From Segatella copri (GTDB lineage: Bacteria; Bacteroidota; Bacteroidia; Bacteroidales; Bacteroidaceae): 64,000 nucleotides of DNA. Of the stretch, positions 31,793-40,957 are shown piece after piece (the stretch's first letter is position 1; every line of letters starts with the position of its first letter). The notes under the pieces were generated by a model. It was not told where the DNA came from. It saw nothing but the letters and a program-made list of their open reading frames with translations, and did no database searches. The position numbers and the translations under genes are program-made. The stretch is taken from positions 1 through 64,000 of the forward strand of contig NZ_CP042465.1 of NCBI RefSeq assembly GCF_015074785.1, given 5' to 3'.

Positions 31793-32917
31793 ATGAGGGT
31801 AGGAATTATAACATGGTGTTGTTATCATAATTTTGGTACGTTTCTTCAAGCATATGCTTTGCAGAGCTTTCTTCGCAGAAATGGTTATGATGTGGAATTA
31901 TTAAATGATTACCAATATTCTGTTAAACAACCATTAAGTTTGAAAATAAGAATAGCGATTAAAGAATATATCAAGCACTTTTTCTTTCCGAAGCTTTTTA
32001 AATCAGTTAAGAAAGATAGAGAATCTGGTATTTTATATGAGGCTTTTAAAAAAAAATATTTACATGTAGATTATCAGGTCGCTTCTTTGTATGATGTTAA
32101 TCAAAGATATGATGCTTTTGTGTGTGGTAGCGATCAGATATGGAATCCTGGTGGTTTTAAAAGAAATGGAAATGAATTCTATTTTGCAAGTTTTGCTTCA
32201 AAACCGAAAATAGCTTATGCTCCAAGTATAGGCGTAAAATCCATTCCTTCTGAATGCAAGGAGCGTTTTTCTGAATTAATTTCTGATTTTTCGTTTATTT
32301 CGGTGAGGGAAAAAACAGCAGTAAATGCCATGAAAGAAGTTACAGAAAAGCCAGTAGAGGTTGTTGTAGACCCGACTTTGCTTATAGATAGTAAAGACTG
32401 GTTTCAATTAATTGATAATGATTTAAATAAACAACAAGACAAATATTTGTTTTTGTATCTTCTGACATACAATCAAGAATATATATCGGCTGCATATAAT
32501 TATGCTCAATTGCATAATTTAAAGGTCAGAGTAGTTAAAGCATGTGGGGTTAATTTACATATAGATGAAGCAGAGCCGGCTGGTCCACTAGAATTTCTTA
32601 ATATGATAGCTAGTGCTTCATATGTAATGACAGACTCTTTTCATGCTGCAATTTTCTCAATGATATATAATAAGGCATTTGTTGTATTCAAGCGATTTAA
32701 AGATAATGATGTTGCCAGTCAGAATTCTAGAGTAGAAAACCTATTAGGTAAGGTAGGGCTAAAGGAGAGACTAATTGATGAAAATCACTTAGAATTTATT
32801 GATGCTCTTACTGATATTGATTTCGGGCAGGTTGACCATCTCATAAAAAGAGAAATTCAAAATTCTCAGCAATATCTTATTAATGCATTAAAAATTGTTC
32901 AGAATGAAAGAAGTTAA
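31793..32917 (+). CDS. Polysaccharide pyruvyl transferase family protein
   Basis: 374 residues. RVGIITWCCYHNFGTFLQAY, ALQSFLRRNGYDVELL at the start, FVCGSDQIWNPGGFKRNGNE in the middle (GSDQ-W-P), DPTLLIDSKDWF, and YVMTDSFHAAIFSMIYNKAF, VVFKR near the end (conserved T-D-S-F-H) are the family marks. These enzymes transfer pyruvate from PEP to glycan sugars as a ketal, although some homologues have other acceptors. Cytoplasmic, with no membrane spans. From here on the operon is markedly AT-rich compared with rfbA/rfbC. Confidence 0.88.
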   Translation: MRVGIITWCCYHNFGTFLQAYALQSFLRRNGYDVELLNDYQYSVKQPLSLKIRIAIKEYIKHFFFPKLFKSVKKDRESGILYEAFKKKYLHVDYQVASLYDVNQRYDAFVCGSDQIWNPGGFKRNGNEFYFASFASKPKIAYAPSIGVKSIPSECKERFSELISDFSFISVREKTAVNAMKEVTEKPVEVVVDPTLLIDSKDWFQLIDNDLNKQQDKYLFLYLLTYNQEYISAAYNYAQLHNLKVRVVKACGVNLHIDEAEPAGPLEFLNMIASASYVMTDSFHAAIFSMIYNKAFVVFKRFKDNDVASQNSRVENLLGKVGLKERLIDENHLEFIDALTDIDFGQVDHLIKREIQNSQQYLINALKIVQNERS

Positions 32918-34319
32918 GGAACTGGCTAAAAATACGGGTCTGTTGGCCATAGGACAGTTTGGTACGAAGTTATTAAGTTTCTTCTTAGTCCCATTATATA
33001 CGTATGTTCTTTCTACAGCCGATTATGGTACTTATGATTTGATGAATACCACTGTATCGTTGCTTGTTCCCATTCTTTCTTTGAATATATGTGATTCTGC
33101 ATTGCGCTTTCCTTTAGACAAGGATGTGGATAGAAAGCAGATCTTTTCCATCTGCTGTTTACACATGTTTGCAAGTGTGTTGTTTGGTGGCATATTAATT
33201 GGATTGAATTATTACTTTGATGTTATATCAATAGTTAACGACTATCCAGTACTTTTTCTCTTATTATTTGCAAGTAATGCTATTAGTGGATTCTTAAATT
33301 ATTTCGTACGAGGAATTGATAAAGTTAAGGAAGTTGCAATATCTGGGGTGTTGAGTTCTGCTGTCATGATAGCTCTTAATTTGTTATTTCTCTTACCTCT
33401 TCATATGGGATTGCTAGGATTTTTCTTGGCAACTATAATAGGAAGCTTTAGTCAGTCTATCTATTTGTTTATGGCAATAAAGGGATGGAAATATTTTCAG
33501 ATAACATCACGTGATAAGCAGCTTCACCGAGATATGGTAAACTATAGTCAGCCACTTATTTTGAATAATATATCATGGTGGGTTAATGGTGTTTCTAATC
33601 GTTATATTATCACTTGGTTTTGTGGCATTGCAGCCAATGGTATTTATTCGGTTAGTTATAAAATACCATCTATTTTGGTGATGTTTCAAGGTATATTTAG
33701 CCAAGCTTGGACAATGTCGGCAGTTCAAGGGTATGATAAAGATGATAAAAATGGATTCTTTACCCGGATGTACCAATCGTATAATTTGTGTATGGTTCTG
33801 GTATGTTCAGTGTTGATTATGCTTTCAAGGGTCATGGCTAAGTTTTTGTATGCAAATGACTTTTATAATGCATGGAAATATGTGCCGTTTTTGCTTATAG
33901 CTTCAGTATTTGGAGCATTAAGCGGTTATGTTGGAGGAATTTTTGCAGCGACTAAAGATACTAAGATATTTGCCAAAACAAGTATAATGGGAGCTGTGGC
34001 TAATCTTATGCTAACCTTTGTGCTGGTTTGGAAAGTTGGAGTTATGGGTGCTGCTATAGCTTCTCCTGTCTCATATGGATTCATCTGGTATTTGCGAATC
34101 AAGAGTGTTAGTAAATACATGAACATGAAGATTAATCTTTTCAAGGATGTTTTTGGATATCTTATTCTTTGTATCCAGACAGTTCTTCTTTTCATATTTC
34201 CTGATAACATATTATTTTTTATTTTGCAACTATTAGCAATTGTAGTATTGCTGTTACTTAATAAAGAGCTGTTATCAATAGTAATGAATAAAATAACGAA
34301 TAAATTTATAAAACGATGA
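32904..34319 (+). CDS. wzx: Capsule repeat-unit flippase (Wzx-like, MATE/MVF superfamily)
   Basis: 471 residues from ATG 32904, overlapping the pyruvyltransferase stop. LAKNTGLLAIGQFGTKLLSF, FLVPLYTYVLSTADYGTYDL is the classic Wzx N-terminus, followed by about twelve to fourteen hydrophobic segments (ISGVLSSAVMIALNLLFLLP, FLLIASVFGALSGYVGGIFA, ending VLLFIFPDNILFFILQLLAI). It would flip the lipid-linked repeat unit across the inner membrane, working with the polymerase at 40954. Inner membrane. Confidence 0.9.
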   Translation: MKEVKELAKNTGLLAIGQFGTKLLSFFLVPLYTYVLSTADYGTYDLMNTTVSLLVPILSLNICDSALRFPLDKDVDRKQIFSICCLHMFASVLFGGILIGLNYYFDVISIVNDYPVLFLLLFASNAISGFLNYFVRGIDKVKEVAISGVLSSAVMIALNLLFLLPLHMGLLGFFLATIIGSFSQSIYLFMAIKGWKYFQITSRDKQLHRDMVNYSQPLILNNISWWVNGVSNRYIITWFCGIAANGIYSVSYKIPSILVMFQGIFSQAWTMSAVQGYDKDDKNGFFTRMYQSYNLCMVLVCSVLIMLSRVMAKFLYANDFYNAWKYVPFLLIASVFGALSGYVGGIFAATKDTKIFAKTSIMGAVANLMLTFVLVWKVGVMGAAIASPVSYGFIWYLRIKSVSKYMNMKINLFKDVFGYLILCIQTVLLFIFPDNILFFILQLLAIVVLLLLNKELLSIVMNKITNKFIKR

Positions 34320-35323
34320 AAGAAAATCAATCGATAAAAGTATCTATAATTGTAGCCATTTACAATTCTGCTAAGTTTTTAGATAAGTTGATTACCTCAA
34401 TTATTGACCAGACTTACAAGAATATTGAAGTTATCCTTGTTGATGATGGATCGCCTGATAATAGTGGTGAAATTTGTGATAAATATGCTGCACTAGATTC
34501 TAGAATAAAAGTTCTTCATAAGAAAAATGGTGGAGCTTGTGATGCACGCAATAAAGGTTTGGAAATGGTTACTGGTGAATATCTCTCTATCATAGATGGC
34601 GATGATTGGCTGGAACCAGATTATGTTGAATATCTTTTAAAACTTGCTGTAGATACAGGTTCAGATATGTCTATGAGTAAGTATATTTTTACTACACGAG
34701 ATAGGGAGCAAGTTACTGCGGATAATATTGAAACTTGGAATGCAGAGGAAGCTGCAGTTCAGATAATTTATCCTAAAATACCTATTGGACCATGGAACAA
34801 ACTTTATAAAACGAGTTTGATTAAAGATAATCATATTGATTTTAATGTGCCTTGGTCTGGAGAAGGTCATTGGTTCTCCTGTATGGCTGCCCAATGTGCT
34901 AACCATGTTGGGGTAGGCTCCCGTAAAGTTTATAATTATAGATTGAATAATGCTGGAAGCGGACTTACCAATTTTAAAGTAGTTATGGGTACAAACGCTT
35001 TGTGGAACACCAAGAATATTGGTAATAAGTTGGTTCATCCAACAAAGCGTCTTAAAGCTGCTGTCAATTATCATATTTGGAGTTGCTATCATTTTATACT
35101 GATGCTGATTACTGCAACAAATTCTAAACAAGAATATGCAAAGGAATACGAGGAGTGTCTTGTACAAACAAAGGCGATGCTTCCTTCCGTCCTTTTACGT
35201 AGTGAAGTGACTTGGAAACATAAAATTAAGATGATACTTATTACAATGTTTCCTATAACTTATGCAAAATACATTATCAAGAAAAATAGAAAAGCTTTAG
35301 AAAAAGATTTAAAAAATCTATAA
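34316..35323 (+). CDS. Family 2 glycosyltransferase
   Basis: 335 residues, overlapping the flippase by four bases. KVSIIVAIYNSAKFLDKLIT, IEVILVDDGSPDNSGEICDK, KNGGACDARNKGLEMVTGEY and LSIIDGDDWLEPDYVEYL (DxD-type) are typical GT2 GT-A motifs. It would add one sugar to the growing lipid-linked repeat unit on the cytoplasmic face. Donor and acceptor cannot be told from sequence. Confidence 0.92.
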   Translation: MKENQSIKVSIIVAIYNSAKFLDKLITSIIDQTYKNIEVILVDDGSPDNSGEICDKYAALDSRIKVLHKKNGGACDARNKGLEMVTGEYLSIIDGDDWLEPDYVEYLLKLAVDTGSDMSMSKYIFTTRDREQVTADNIETWNAEEAAVQIIYPKIPIGPWNKLYKTSLIKDNHIDFNVPWSGEGHWFSCMAAQCANHVGVGSRKVYNYRLNNAGSGLTNFKVVMGTNALWNTKNIGNKLVHPTKRLKAAVNYHIWSCYHFILMLITATNSKQEYAKEYEECLVQTKAMLPSVLLRSEVTWKHKIKMILITMFPITYAKYIIKKNRKALEKDLKNL

Positions 35324-35325
35324 TT

Positions 35326-36159
35326 ATGAGTATAGCTAATAAAGTAAAGAATTTATTACGTTGGTATATTAAAGAAACTAAACGTAAAGAAATACATCCA
35401 ATCATTCCACAGATTACTATTCCAAATCTCTTGCGAGATAAAGTCGCATTAGTTATGGGGGGGCATGGTGGAATAGGAAAAGCTATTGTCAATTCTTTTG
35501 TTGATAGTGGATGTAAAGTTATAGTTGTTTCCCGTAATGTAGAAAAGGCAAAGTCTTCTTTCCCTTTGCATGAGAATCTAGCATTCATTAGTTTTGATTT
35601 ACAGAAACTCTCTAACATAAGCGAAATGGTTCTTCAGGCTATATCTATTTGGGGCAAGATTGATATTTTAGTGAATACTGCAGGTACACATACCGAAAAT
35701 GTTGATTTTTGGACTGTTTCAGAAACAGAATATGATAGGGTGTTGGATATTAATTTGAAAGGCTGTTATTTTGTCAGTCAAAGAGTTGCCTCCTGGATGA
35801 AAGAAAATGGTATCAAAGGACATATTCTTAATGTTAGTTCTTCTACTGGTGGGGAACCATCATGGTCGCCTTATAGAATATCTAAGAGAGCATTAGAAGG
35901 AATGACTTTAGGTATGGCTCAAATTATGCAACCGTTTGGTATTGTTGTGAATGGAATTGCTCCAGGAGAAGTAGCAACCGGGCTAATCAATTGGAATGAG
36001 GGCGATAGTATCGATACTGAGCATAATCATTTTGGTAGAATGGCAATGCCAGAAGAGGTTGCTAATTTAGCTTTATTTTTGGTAAGTGATATGGGAAATA
36101 TGATAACTGGGCAGATGATTTATATGTCTGGTGGAAGAGGTGTGTATGATATAAGATAA
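35326..36159 (+). CDS. Short-chain dehydrogenase/reductase
   Basis: 277 residues. After a ~35-residue basic leader, KVALVMGGHGGIGKAIVNSF holds the Rossmann G-x-x-x-G-x-G motif (here GGHGGIG). NTAGTHTENVDF, VSSSTGGEPSWSPYRISKRA (catalytic Ser plus Y-xxx-K) and NGIAPGEVATG follow. It probably oxidises or reduces a sugar or polyol intermediate. The next gene, a nucleotidyltransferase, starts five bases later, so the product may feed a nucleotide-activated unusual residue. Confidence 0.9.
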   Translation: MSIANKVKNLLRWYIKETKRKEIHPIIPQITIPNLLRDKVALVMGGHGGIGKAIVNSFVDSGCKVIVVSRNVEKAKSSFPLHENLAFISFDLQKLSNISEMVLQAISIWGKIDILVNTAGTHTENVDFWTVSETEYDRVLDINLKGCYFVSQRVASWMKENGIKGHILNVSSSTGGEPSWSPYRISKRALEGMTLGMAQIMQPFGIVVNGIAPGEVATGLINWNEGDSIDTEHNHFGRMAMPEEVANLALFLVSDMGNMITGQMIYMSGGRGVYDIR

Positions 36160-36164
36160 ATAAT

Positions 36165-36896
36165 ATGAGACCATTACATATTATAATGCCAATGGCTGGT
36201 GAGGGAAGCCGATTCCTGAAGGAGGGATGGACTACTCCTAAACCATTGATTAAGTTGCACGACAAGGAATTGTTTCTTCGTGCTATCGGGAGTGTCAAAG
36301 TAGAAGATGCTCCTATGAAGTATTCGTTTATTGTTCGACAGGAACATATAGACAAGTATCAAATAGACGAGAAGATAAAGCAGATTCTTCCAGATGCAAA
36401 TATCTTCTCAGTTCAAAAGACAACTAGAGGTGCTGTCGAGACTTGCTTGATGGCTCGTTCTGCAATTGCTCCAGAAGATTCCATTGTTGTGATGGATTGC
36501 GACTTGGAGTTTAAAAGCAAGGATTATGTAGAAAATATCGAGTCCATTCTGTCTAAGCCAATAGAAGATGTAGATGGTGGAATGCTGGTATCTTTTGACT
36601 CAGACCTTCCAAAGTATAGTTATGCTGAGGTGGATGAGGATATGAATGTTATAAGAACCGCTGAGAAAGAGGTGATTTCTCACCATGCTTTATGCGGCGC
36701 TTATTTCTTTTCAAAAGCTCAGAGCTTCCTGAATGCTGCTGATGCTATGTTGGCTGATACTCACTTCGCAAAGCCTGAGTTCTATGTTTCTTTGCTCTTC
36801 AATACACTTTTGCAGAATGGTGAGCATGTAAAGCTAGCTAAAATGGAGGAGTATTACTCATACGGCACTCCTGAAGAACTAAAACGATATATGTAA
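36165..36896 (+). CDS. Sugar-phosphate/polyol nucleotidyltransferase (LicC/HddC type)
   Basis: 243 residues. HIIMPMAGEGSRFLKEGWTT, PKPLIKL is the G-x-G-x-R-F ... K-P nucleotidyltransferase signature (LicC/HddC-like rather than RmlA-like). VVMDCDLEF holds the metal-binding Asp and YSYGTPEELKRYM is the usual C-terminus. With the SDR before and the HAD and kinase-like proteins behind, it probably forms a small pathway making an NDP-activated residue. Confidence 0.85.
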   Translation: MRPLHIIMPMAGEGSRFLKEGWTTPKPLIKLHDKELFLRAIGSVKVEDAPMKYSFIVRQEHIDKYQIDEKIKQILPDANIFSVQKTTRGAVETCLMARSAIAPEDSIVVMDCDLEFKSKDYVENIESILSKPIEDVDGGMLVSFDSDLPKYSYAEVDEDMNVIRTAEKEVISHHALCGAYFFSKAQSFLNAADAMLADTHFAKPEFYVSLLFNTLLQNGEHVKLAKMEEYYSYGTPEELKRYM

Positions 36897-37486
36897 TGTC
36901 ACTGATAAAACTACTGGTAACAGACTTTGATGGAACTTTGGTTGATACCTTTGAGGCAAATTTCTTAGCTTACCAAAAGGCTTTCTCCCAGTACGGTTTA
37001 AATTTAACAGAGCAGCAATATAAAGATTGTTTCGGTTTCCGATTCGATGACTTTATGGAGCATATGGGAATCTCTGATACAATCATCAAGCAAGGTATCA
37101 GAAAGGCAAAGGGGGATTGTTATCCTCTCTTCTTTGACAAGTTGAAAGTTAACCATTCTCTCCTTTCTATGTTGAAGTCCTTCAAGCAAGCAGGGGGATT
37201 GACCGCTGTGGCATCTACGGCACGAAAGAAAAACTTAATGAATGCCTTGGAGCATATAGAAGCCTTGGAAGCTTTTACGCTGATTATAGCTGGCGAGGAT
37301 GTTGAGCATGGGAAACCCAATCCTGAGATATATAATAAAGTTTTAGAGAAGTTAAATATCCAGCCTGGCGAAGCTTTGGTCTTCGAGGATTCTCCTGTAG
37401 GCATAGGCGCAGCTGTTGCTGCTAATCTTTCTTATGTTCAAATAACAAAAGACTATTTTTATGGAAATACAAGTAAAAGGTCATAG
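36896..37486 (+). CDS. HAD-family phosphatase
   Basis: 196 residues, starting at the last base of the previous stop. KLLVTDFDGTLVDTFEANFL (motif I DxDGT), TAVASTARKKN (motif II), GKPNPEIYNKVLEKL (Lys) and VFEDSPVGIGAAVAA (acidic motif IV) make a complete HAD subfamily IA hydrolase with a small cap. It would dephosphorylate a pathway intermediate in the nucleotidyltransferase/kinase module. The next gene overlaps it by 26 bases. Confidence 0.9.
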   Translation: MSLIKLLVTDFDGTLVDTFEANFLAYQKAFSQYGLNLTEQQYKDCFGFRFDDFMEHMGISDTIIKQGIRKAKGDCYPLFFDKLKVNHSLLSMLKSFKQAGGLTAVASTARKKNLMNALEHIEALEAFTLIIAGEDVEHGKPNPEIYNKVLEKLNIQPGEALVFEDSPVGIGAAVAANLSYVQITKDYFYGNTSKRS

Positions 37487-38318
37487 TGGATGCCAGATAG
37501 ATATTGTCAATGACGGCAATAATCTTTATATCTATAAGAGTACACATGACCCTAAATATATCAATCGCCTCTTCTTGCAGGCTAAAAAACAGCAAGAGGC
37601 ATGTAGAAGAGCTTATCAGCATATACGTATTCCTGAAATCTTTGAGATAGACAAAACGGATGAACATCTCATCATCAAGATGGAGTATGTGTATAGCAAG
37701 AACTATATCGATTATTTTGAGGATGCAGGGTTCGACAATATCAGTTATTTTGTCAAGGCCTTGAAAATCTTCATGAATGCCGAGATAGAAGATTCTCCTC
37801 TTCGAAAGGTCAATACCCAGATTGTTAAAGATAAATTCTTGGATGTTTGTAATAAATGCCATGTGAATGAATTTTTGAAAGGGGATAAAGAGGTTGAGGC
37901 TTTACTGGAGAAATGTAGCAAGGTGTTTGAGCAACTACCGATTGAGATTGAAATCCCGATTGGGAAGTGTCATGGTGATTTGACTTTCTCAAATATCCTC
38001 TTCAATGGTAACAATTATTATCTTATCGATTTTTTGGATTCTTTCATCGAGTCTCCTTTGCTCGACCTTGTAAAGATTCGCCAGGATTCTCAGTATGAAT
38101 GGTCCCGCTTGATGTATGAAGGAGATGTAGACTTGGTAAGATTGAGCATCATATCTCAGAAAATTGACCATGAGATTGATTCTTATTATTCGCAGTATGT
38201 TTGGTATCGTGAATATTATCATGTCTTCCAACTGATGAACTTCCTACGTATCTTGCAGTATTCCAGGGAGGAGAAAGTAACAAGTTATCTTAAGAATGTA
38301 ATCAATTCAATGTTATGA
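37461..38318 (+). CDS. Aminoglycoside/choline kinase-like phosphotransferase
   Basis: 285 residues, overlapping the HAD gene by 26 bases. PIGKCHGDLTFSNILFNGNN (H-G-D-xxx-N catalytic loop) and YYLIDFLDSFIESPLLDLVK (metal-binding Asp) are APH/choline-kinase motifs. It would phosphorylate a small capsule precursor (alcohol, polyol or sugar) from ATP. In lic-type systems such a kinase works with a LicC-like nucleotidyltransferase, which is encoded here at 36165, hence my grouping of the four genes. Confidence 0.82.
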   Translation: MEIQVKGHSGCQIDIVNDGNNLYIYKSTHDPKYINRLFLQAKKQQEACRRAYQHIRIPEIFEIDKTDEHLIIKMEYVYSKNYIDYFEDAGFDNISYFVKALKIFMNAEIEDSPLRKVNTQIVKDKFLDVCNKCHVNEFLKGDKEVEALLEKCSKVFEQLPIEIEIPIGKCHGDLTFSNILFNGNNYYLIDFLDSFIESPLLDLVKIRQDSQYEWSRLMYEGDVDLVRLSIISQKIDHEIDSYYSQYVWYREYYHVFQLMNFLRILQYSREEKVTSYLKNVINSML

Positions 38319-39025
38319 GTTTGAGTTTAATAGTGCCTATAGCGGCAGACCGACCAGAATATGAGCATACGATGCCTTATGTTTTCAATTTTGCAGAAGA
38401 TGGTGTTTTGCTTTGTATCAAGTCTATTCAAGGCTTGGATTTGACAAAGTTTGAGCATATTTATTTTGTGATTTTAGACAAACTTGACCAGAAATACCAT
38501 CTGTCAGAATTGCTCAATATGCAGTTGTATAATTTAGAATTGTCGAAAAAGGCTAAAGTCTTATCCTTGAAAAATCCTACAAATTCACAGGCAGAAACGA
38601 TATACGAATGTGTAAAGCAAGAGCAGATAGAGGGTGGTATCTTTATTAAGGATGCAGATGGCTATTTCACCTGTGACTTTACCGAGACAAATGGTATTGC
38701 CATTTATCCTCTGGACAAGTTGGATATGGTAAATCCTCACAATAAGAGCTATGTGGATTTGGATGACCAATTTTATATCACTAATATTATAGAGAAGAAG
38801 ATTATTAGTAGATATTTCAATGCAGGTGGTTATCTTTTTGAGAATGCCAGTCAATTCTGTTCATATTATGAGCGATTGGCTCATTTTGATAAACTATATA
38901 TGTCTCATATCGTTTATGCCATGTTGCTTGACAATATCTCGTTCCGTCCTTTTAATGTTGAGGATTATCAGGATTGGGGAAATGAAAAAATGTATTACTA
39001 TTTTTTGAGAAAAGCATATGAGTAA
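38315..39025 (+). CDS. GT-A-fold-like hypothetical protein of the capsule module
   Basis: 236 residues, overlapping the kinase-like gene (ATGA). SLSLIVPIAADRPEYEHTMP begins a nucleotide-sugar-transferase-like fold and GGIFIKDADGYFTCDFTE contains a DADG metal-site-like motif. The rest (ISRYFNAGGYLFENASQFCS) resembles the later half of small GT-A proteins. It may be a transferase or nucleotidyl-type enzyme acting on the product of the preceding three genes. I cannot name a family. Confidence 0.6.
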   Translation: MSLSLIVPIAADRPEYEHTMPYVFNFAEDGVLLCIKSIQGLDLTKFEHIYFVILDKLDQKYHLSELLNMQLYNLELSKKAKVLSLKNPTNSQAETIYECVKQEQIEGGIFIKDADGYFTCDFTETNGIAIYPLDKLDMVNPHNKSYVDLDDQFYITNIIEKKIISRYFNAGGYLFENASQFCSYYERLAHFDKLYMSHIVYAMLLDNISFRPFNVEDYQDWGNEKMYYYFLRKAYE

Positions 39026-40226
39026 CAGAAAATCCTTACCATTGGTTGTAATTACTGATTTGTCTAATAGGATTCAATATTATCAATGGTTCGTTTATGG
39101 CTTGCAGTCACTTGCAAACGAAGGGAAAATTAAACTAGAGTTTGCTGTTCCTTTTTCTCAGCGTTTATTGTTGTCAAATCATACAACATTTGTGGTTCGT
39201 TGCCAAAATAAAATTAAGAGAATTGTAGGGGGGCATGCTGAACAAAAGACGAAAGCATATTTCCGTGGTTATGTTAGGTTTGGTACGCAAACTCATTCAT
39301 TTTGCATAGACTCTGCTGATAGTCCCAATATGTTTAATGGTAAATTACTTAAGGATGTTGATATTTATTTTAAGTTACAATGTCCTAAAGAGATTTCTGA
39401 AAAAGGTTTCTTAATAGGTAATCAATATATACCATTTTTTGATTCTGAATTTGAAAATCCAGCAGATGAAGGAAAGGTGAAGGCAAAGCGCAAACTATGT
39501 CCTGAAGTTTATACCTGCGAGAAAAAGATTAAACCTTTGATGATTGGACCTCGCTCTATGGGACGTACCTGTTCGTTCAAAGAATTGGATGCAGCTTATA
39601 ACAATTTACTTTCTGCACGTTCTGTAAAGCAAACAGGTAAGGCAATGTGTTATTTTGGTAATGCTGCTGGTCCTGTGCCAACAGAACATGTAACAGAACC
39701 TGATTGGGATTGGGAGTCAGATATCTTGGGATACTTTGGTAATAAGATAAACCATCCTAATGAGAAGCGAGCTAAGATTGCCGATATTATGGATGGTCTT
39801 GGTGAAGGTTATGATGCTAGAGTCATCAATAGAGGTAACTCTGACATAGGTATCAATACTAATGAGGAATTAGTTATACCGCTGAAAGATTTTTCTAAGC
39901 ATGTGGCAAAGTTCCAGTATAATGTCAATGTTTCTGGTTATCGAATGAGTATTCCTGCTCGTTTCATTGATAGCTTCGTATGCGGTACAGCCATAGCTAC
40001 AGATAATCTTCAGGTGAAATGGTATCATCCATTTGGTGATGAAGTGACGGAAATCGGAGAAATGGGTTATCTACCGTATGATGAGGTTAATTTTTCTGAA
40101 GTTACTGATAAGCTGAAACATTTAAAGCCAGTTAGCAAGGAATATGTTATAGAACAATACGAAAAGTATTGGGCACCAGCAAAAGTAGCTCAGTATATAT
40201 TAAATACAATAATTAATGTAAAATAA
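39018..40226 (+). CDS. Probable glycosyltransferase of the capsule operon
   Basis: 402 residues, overlapping the previous gene by eight bases. No textbook motif, but IVITDLSNRIQYYQWFVYGL-like start (LVVITDLSNRIQYYQWFVYG), DVDIYFKLQCPKEIS, KPLMIGPRSMGRTCSFKELD and RFIDSFVCGTAIATDNLQVK, WYHPFGDEV near the C-terminus recall GT-B-type enzymes, where the last block would sit in the nucleotide-sugar domain (exostosin-like layout). The assignment is mainly by context and fold feel. Confidence 0.55.
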   Translation: MSNRKSLPLVVITDLSNRIQYYQWFVYGLQSLANEGKIKLEFAVPFSQRLLLSNHTTFVVRCQNKIKRIVGGHAEQKTKAYFRGYVRFGTQTHSFCIDSADSPNMFNGKLLKDVDIYFKLQCPKEISEKGFLIGNQYIPFFDSEFENPADEGKVKAKRKLCPEVYTCEKKIKPLMIGPRSMGRTCSFKELDAAYNNLLSARSVKQTGKAMCYFGNAAGPVPTEHVTEPDWDWESDILGYFGNKINHPNEKRAKIADIMDGLGEGYDARVINRGNSDIGINTNEELVIPLKDFSKHVAKFQYNVNVSGYRMSIPARFIDSFVCGTAIATDNLQVKWYHPFGDEVTEIGEMGYLPYDEVNFSEVTDKLKHLKPVSKEYVIEQYEKYWAPAKVAQYILNTIINVK

Positions 40227-40957
40227 TGATACAAAAAAAAATTCATTATTGCTGGTTTGGTGGTAATCCATTGCCAGCGAGTGCACAGAAGTGTATTGCG
40301 TCATGGAGAAAATATCTCCCTGATTATGAGATAAAGGAATGGAACGAGAGTAACTTTGACGTGAATATCATTCCTTATACAGCTGAGGCATACAAGGCGA
40401 AGAAGTATGCCTTTGTGAGTGATTATGCCCGTTTCTGGATTCTCTATAAGTATGGTGGCCTTTATTTTGATACGGATGTAGAGGTCATCAAGAATATGGA
40501 TGATATCATTGCAAAAGGTCCGTTTATGGCTTTTGAGGATGTAAGTGATGGAAAATACCCAATAGCTCCTGGTCTTGTTATGGGTGCTTTACCTAAAATG
40601 GATTTTTTATCCCATATTATAGACGTATATAGACGGAAGGACTTTGGTTTTGGCCGAGGTATGGATAATGTGGTGACCTTGACTACAAATATATTTATCG
40701 AAAAGGGTTTGTTGCAAAATAACGAATTACAAAAGGTGTATGATTTTATCATATACCCAACGGAATATTTTTGCCCATTGTCAAAATCAACTGGTAAAAT
40801 GAGAATAACCAATAATACTTGTGGTATACATTGGTATGATGGTACTTGGCTTTCTAGAAAGGATAAGGTGGGGCAGTATATTAGAATGCACTTTGGTGAA
40901 AAAGTATTCCTTTTGATGTGTAGAGTGAAAAATATATTTAGTTTTGTTCGAAAATGA
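40226..40957 (+). CDS. Family 32 glycosyltransferase
   Basis: 243 residues. MIQKKIHYCWFGGNPLPASA, WRKYLPDYEIKEWNESNFDV, YAFVSDYARFWILYKYGGLY, FDTDVEV (DxD) is the GT32 (mannosyl-/galactosyl-type, Och1-like fold) signature almost in full. TCGIHWYDGTWLSR near the end is the typical C-terminal block. It adds a hexose to the repeat unit. Its start overlaps the preceding stop (TAATG). Confidence 0.93.
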   Translation: MIQKKIHYCWFGGNPLPASAQKCIASWRKYLPDYEIKEWNESNFDVNIIPYTAEAYKAKKYAFVSDYARFWILYKYGGLYFDTDVEVIKNMDDIIAKGPFMAFEDVSDGKYPIAPGLVMGALPKMDFLSHIIDVYRRKDFGFGRGMDNVVTLTTNIFIEKGLLQNNELQKVYDFIIYPTEYFCPLSKSTGKMRITNNTCGIHWYDGTWLSRKDKVGQYIRMHFGEKVFLLMCRVKNIFSFVRK

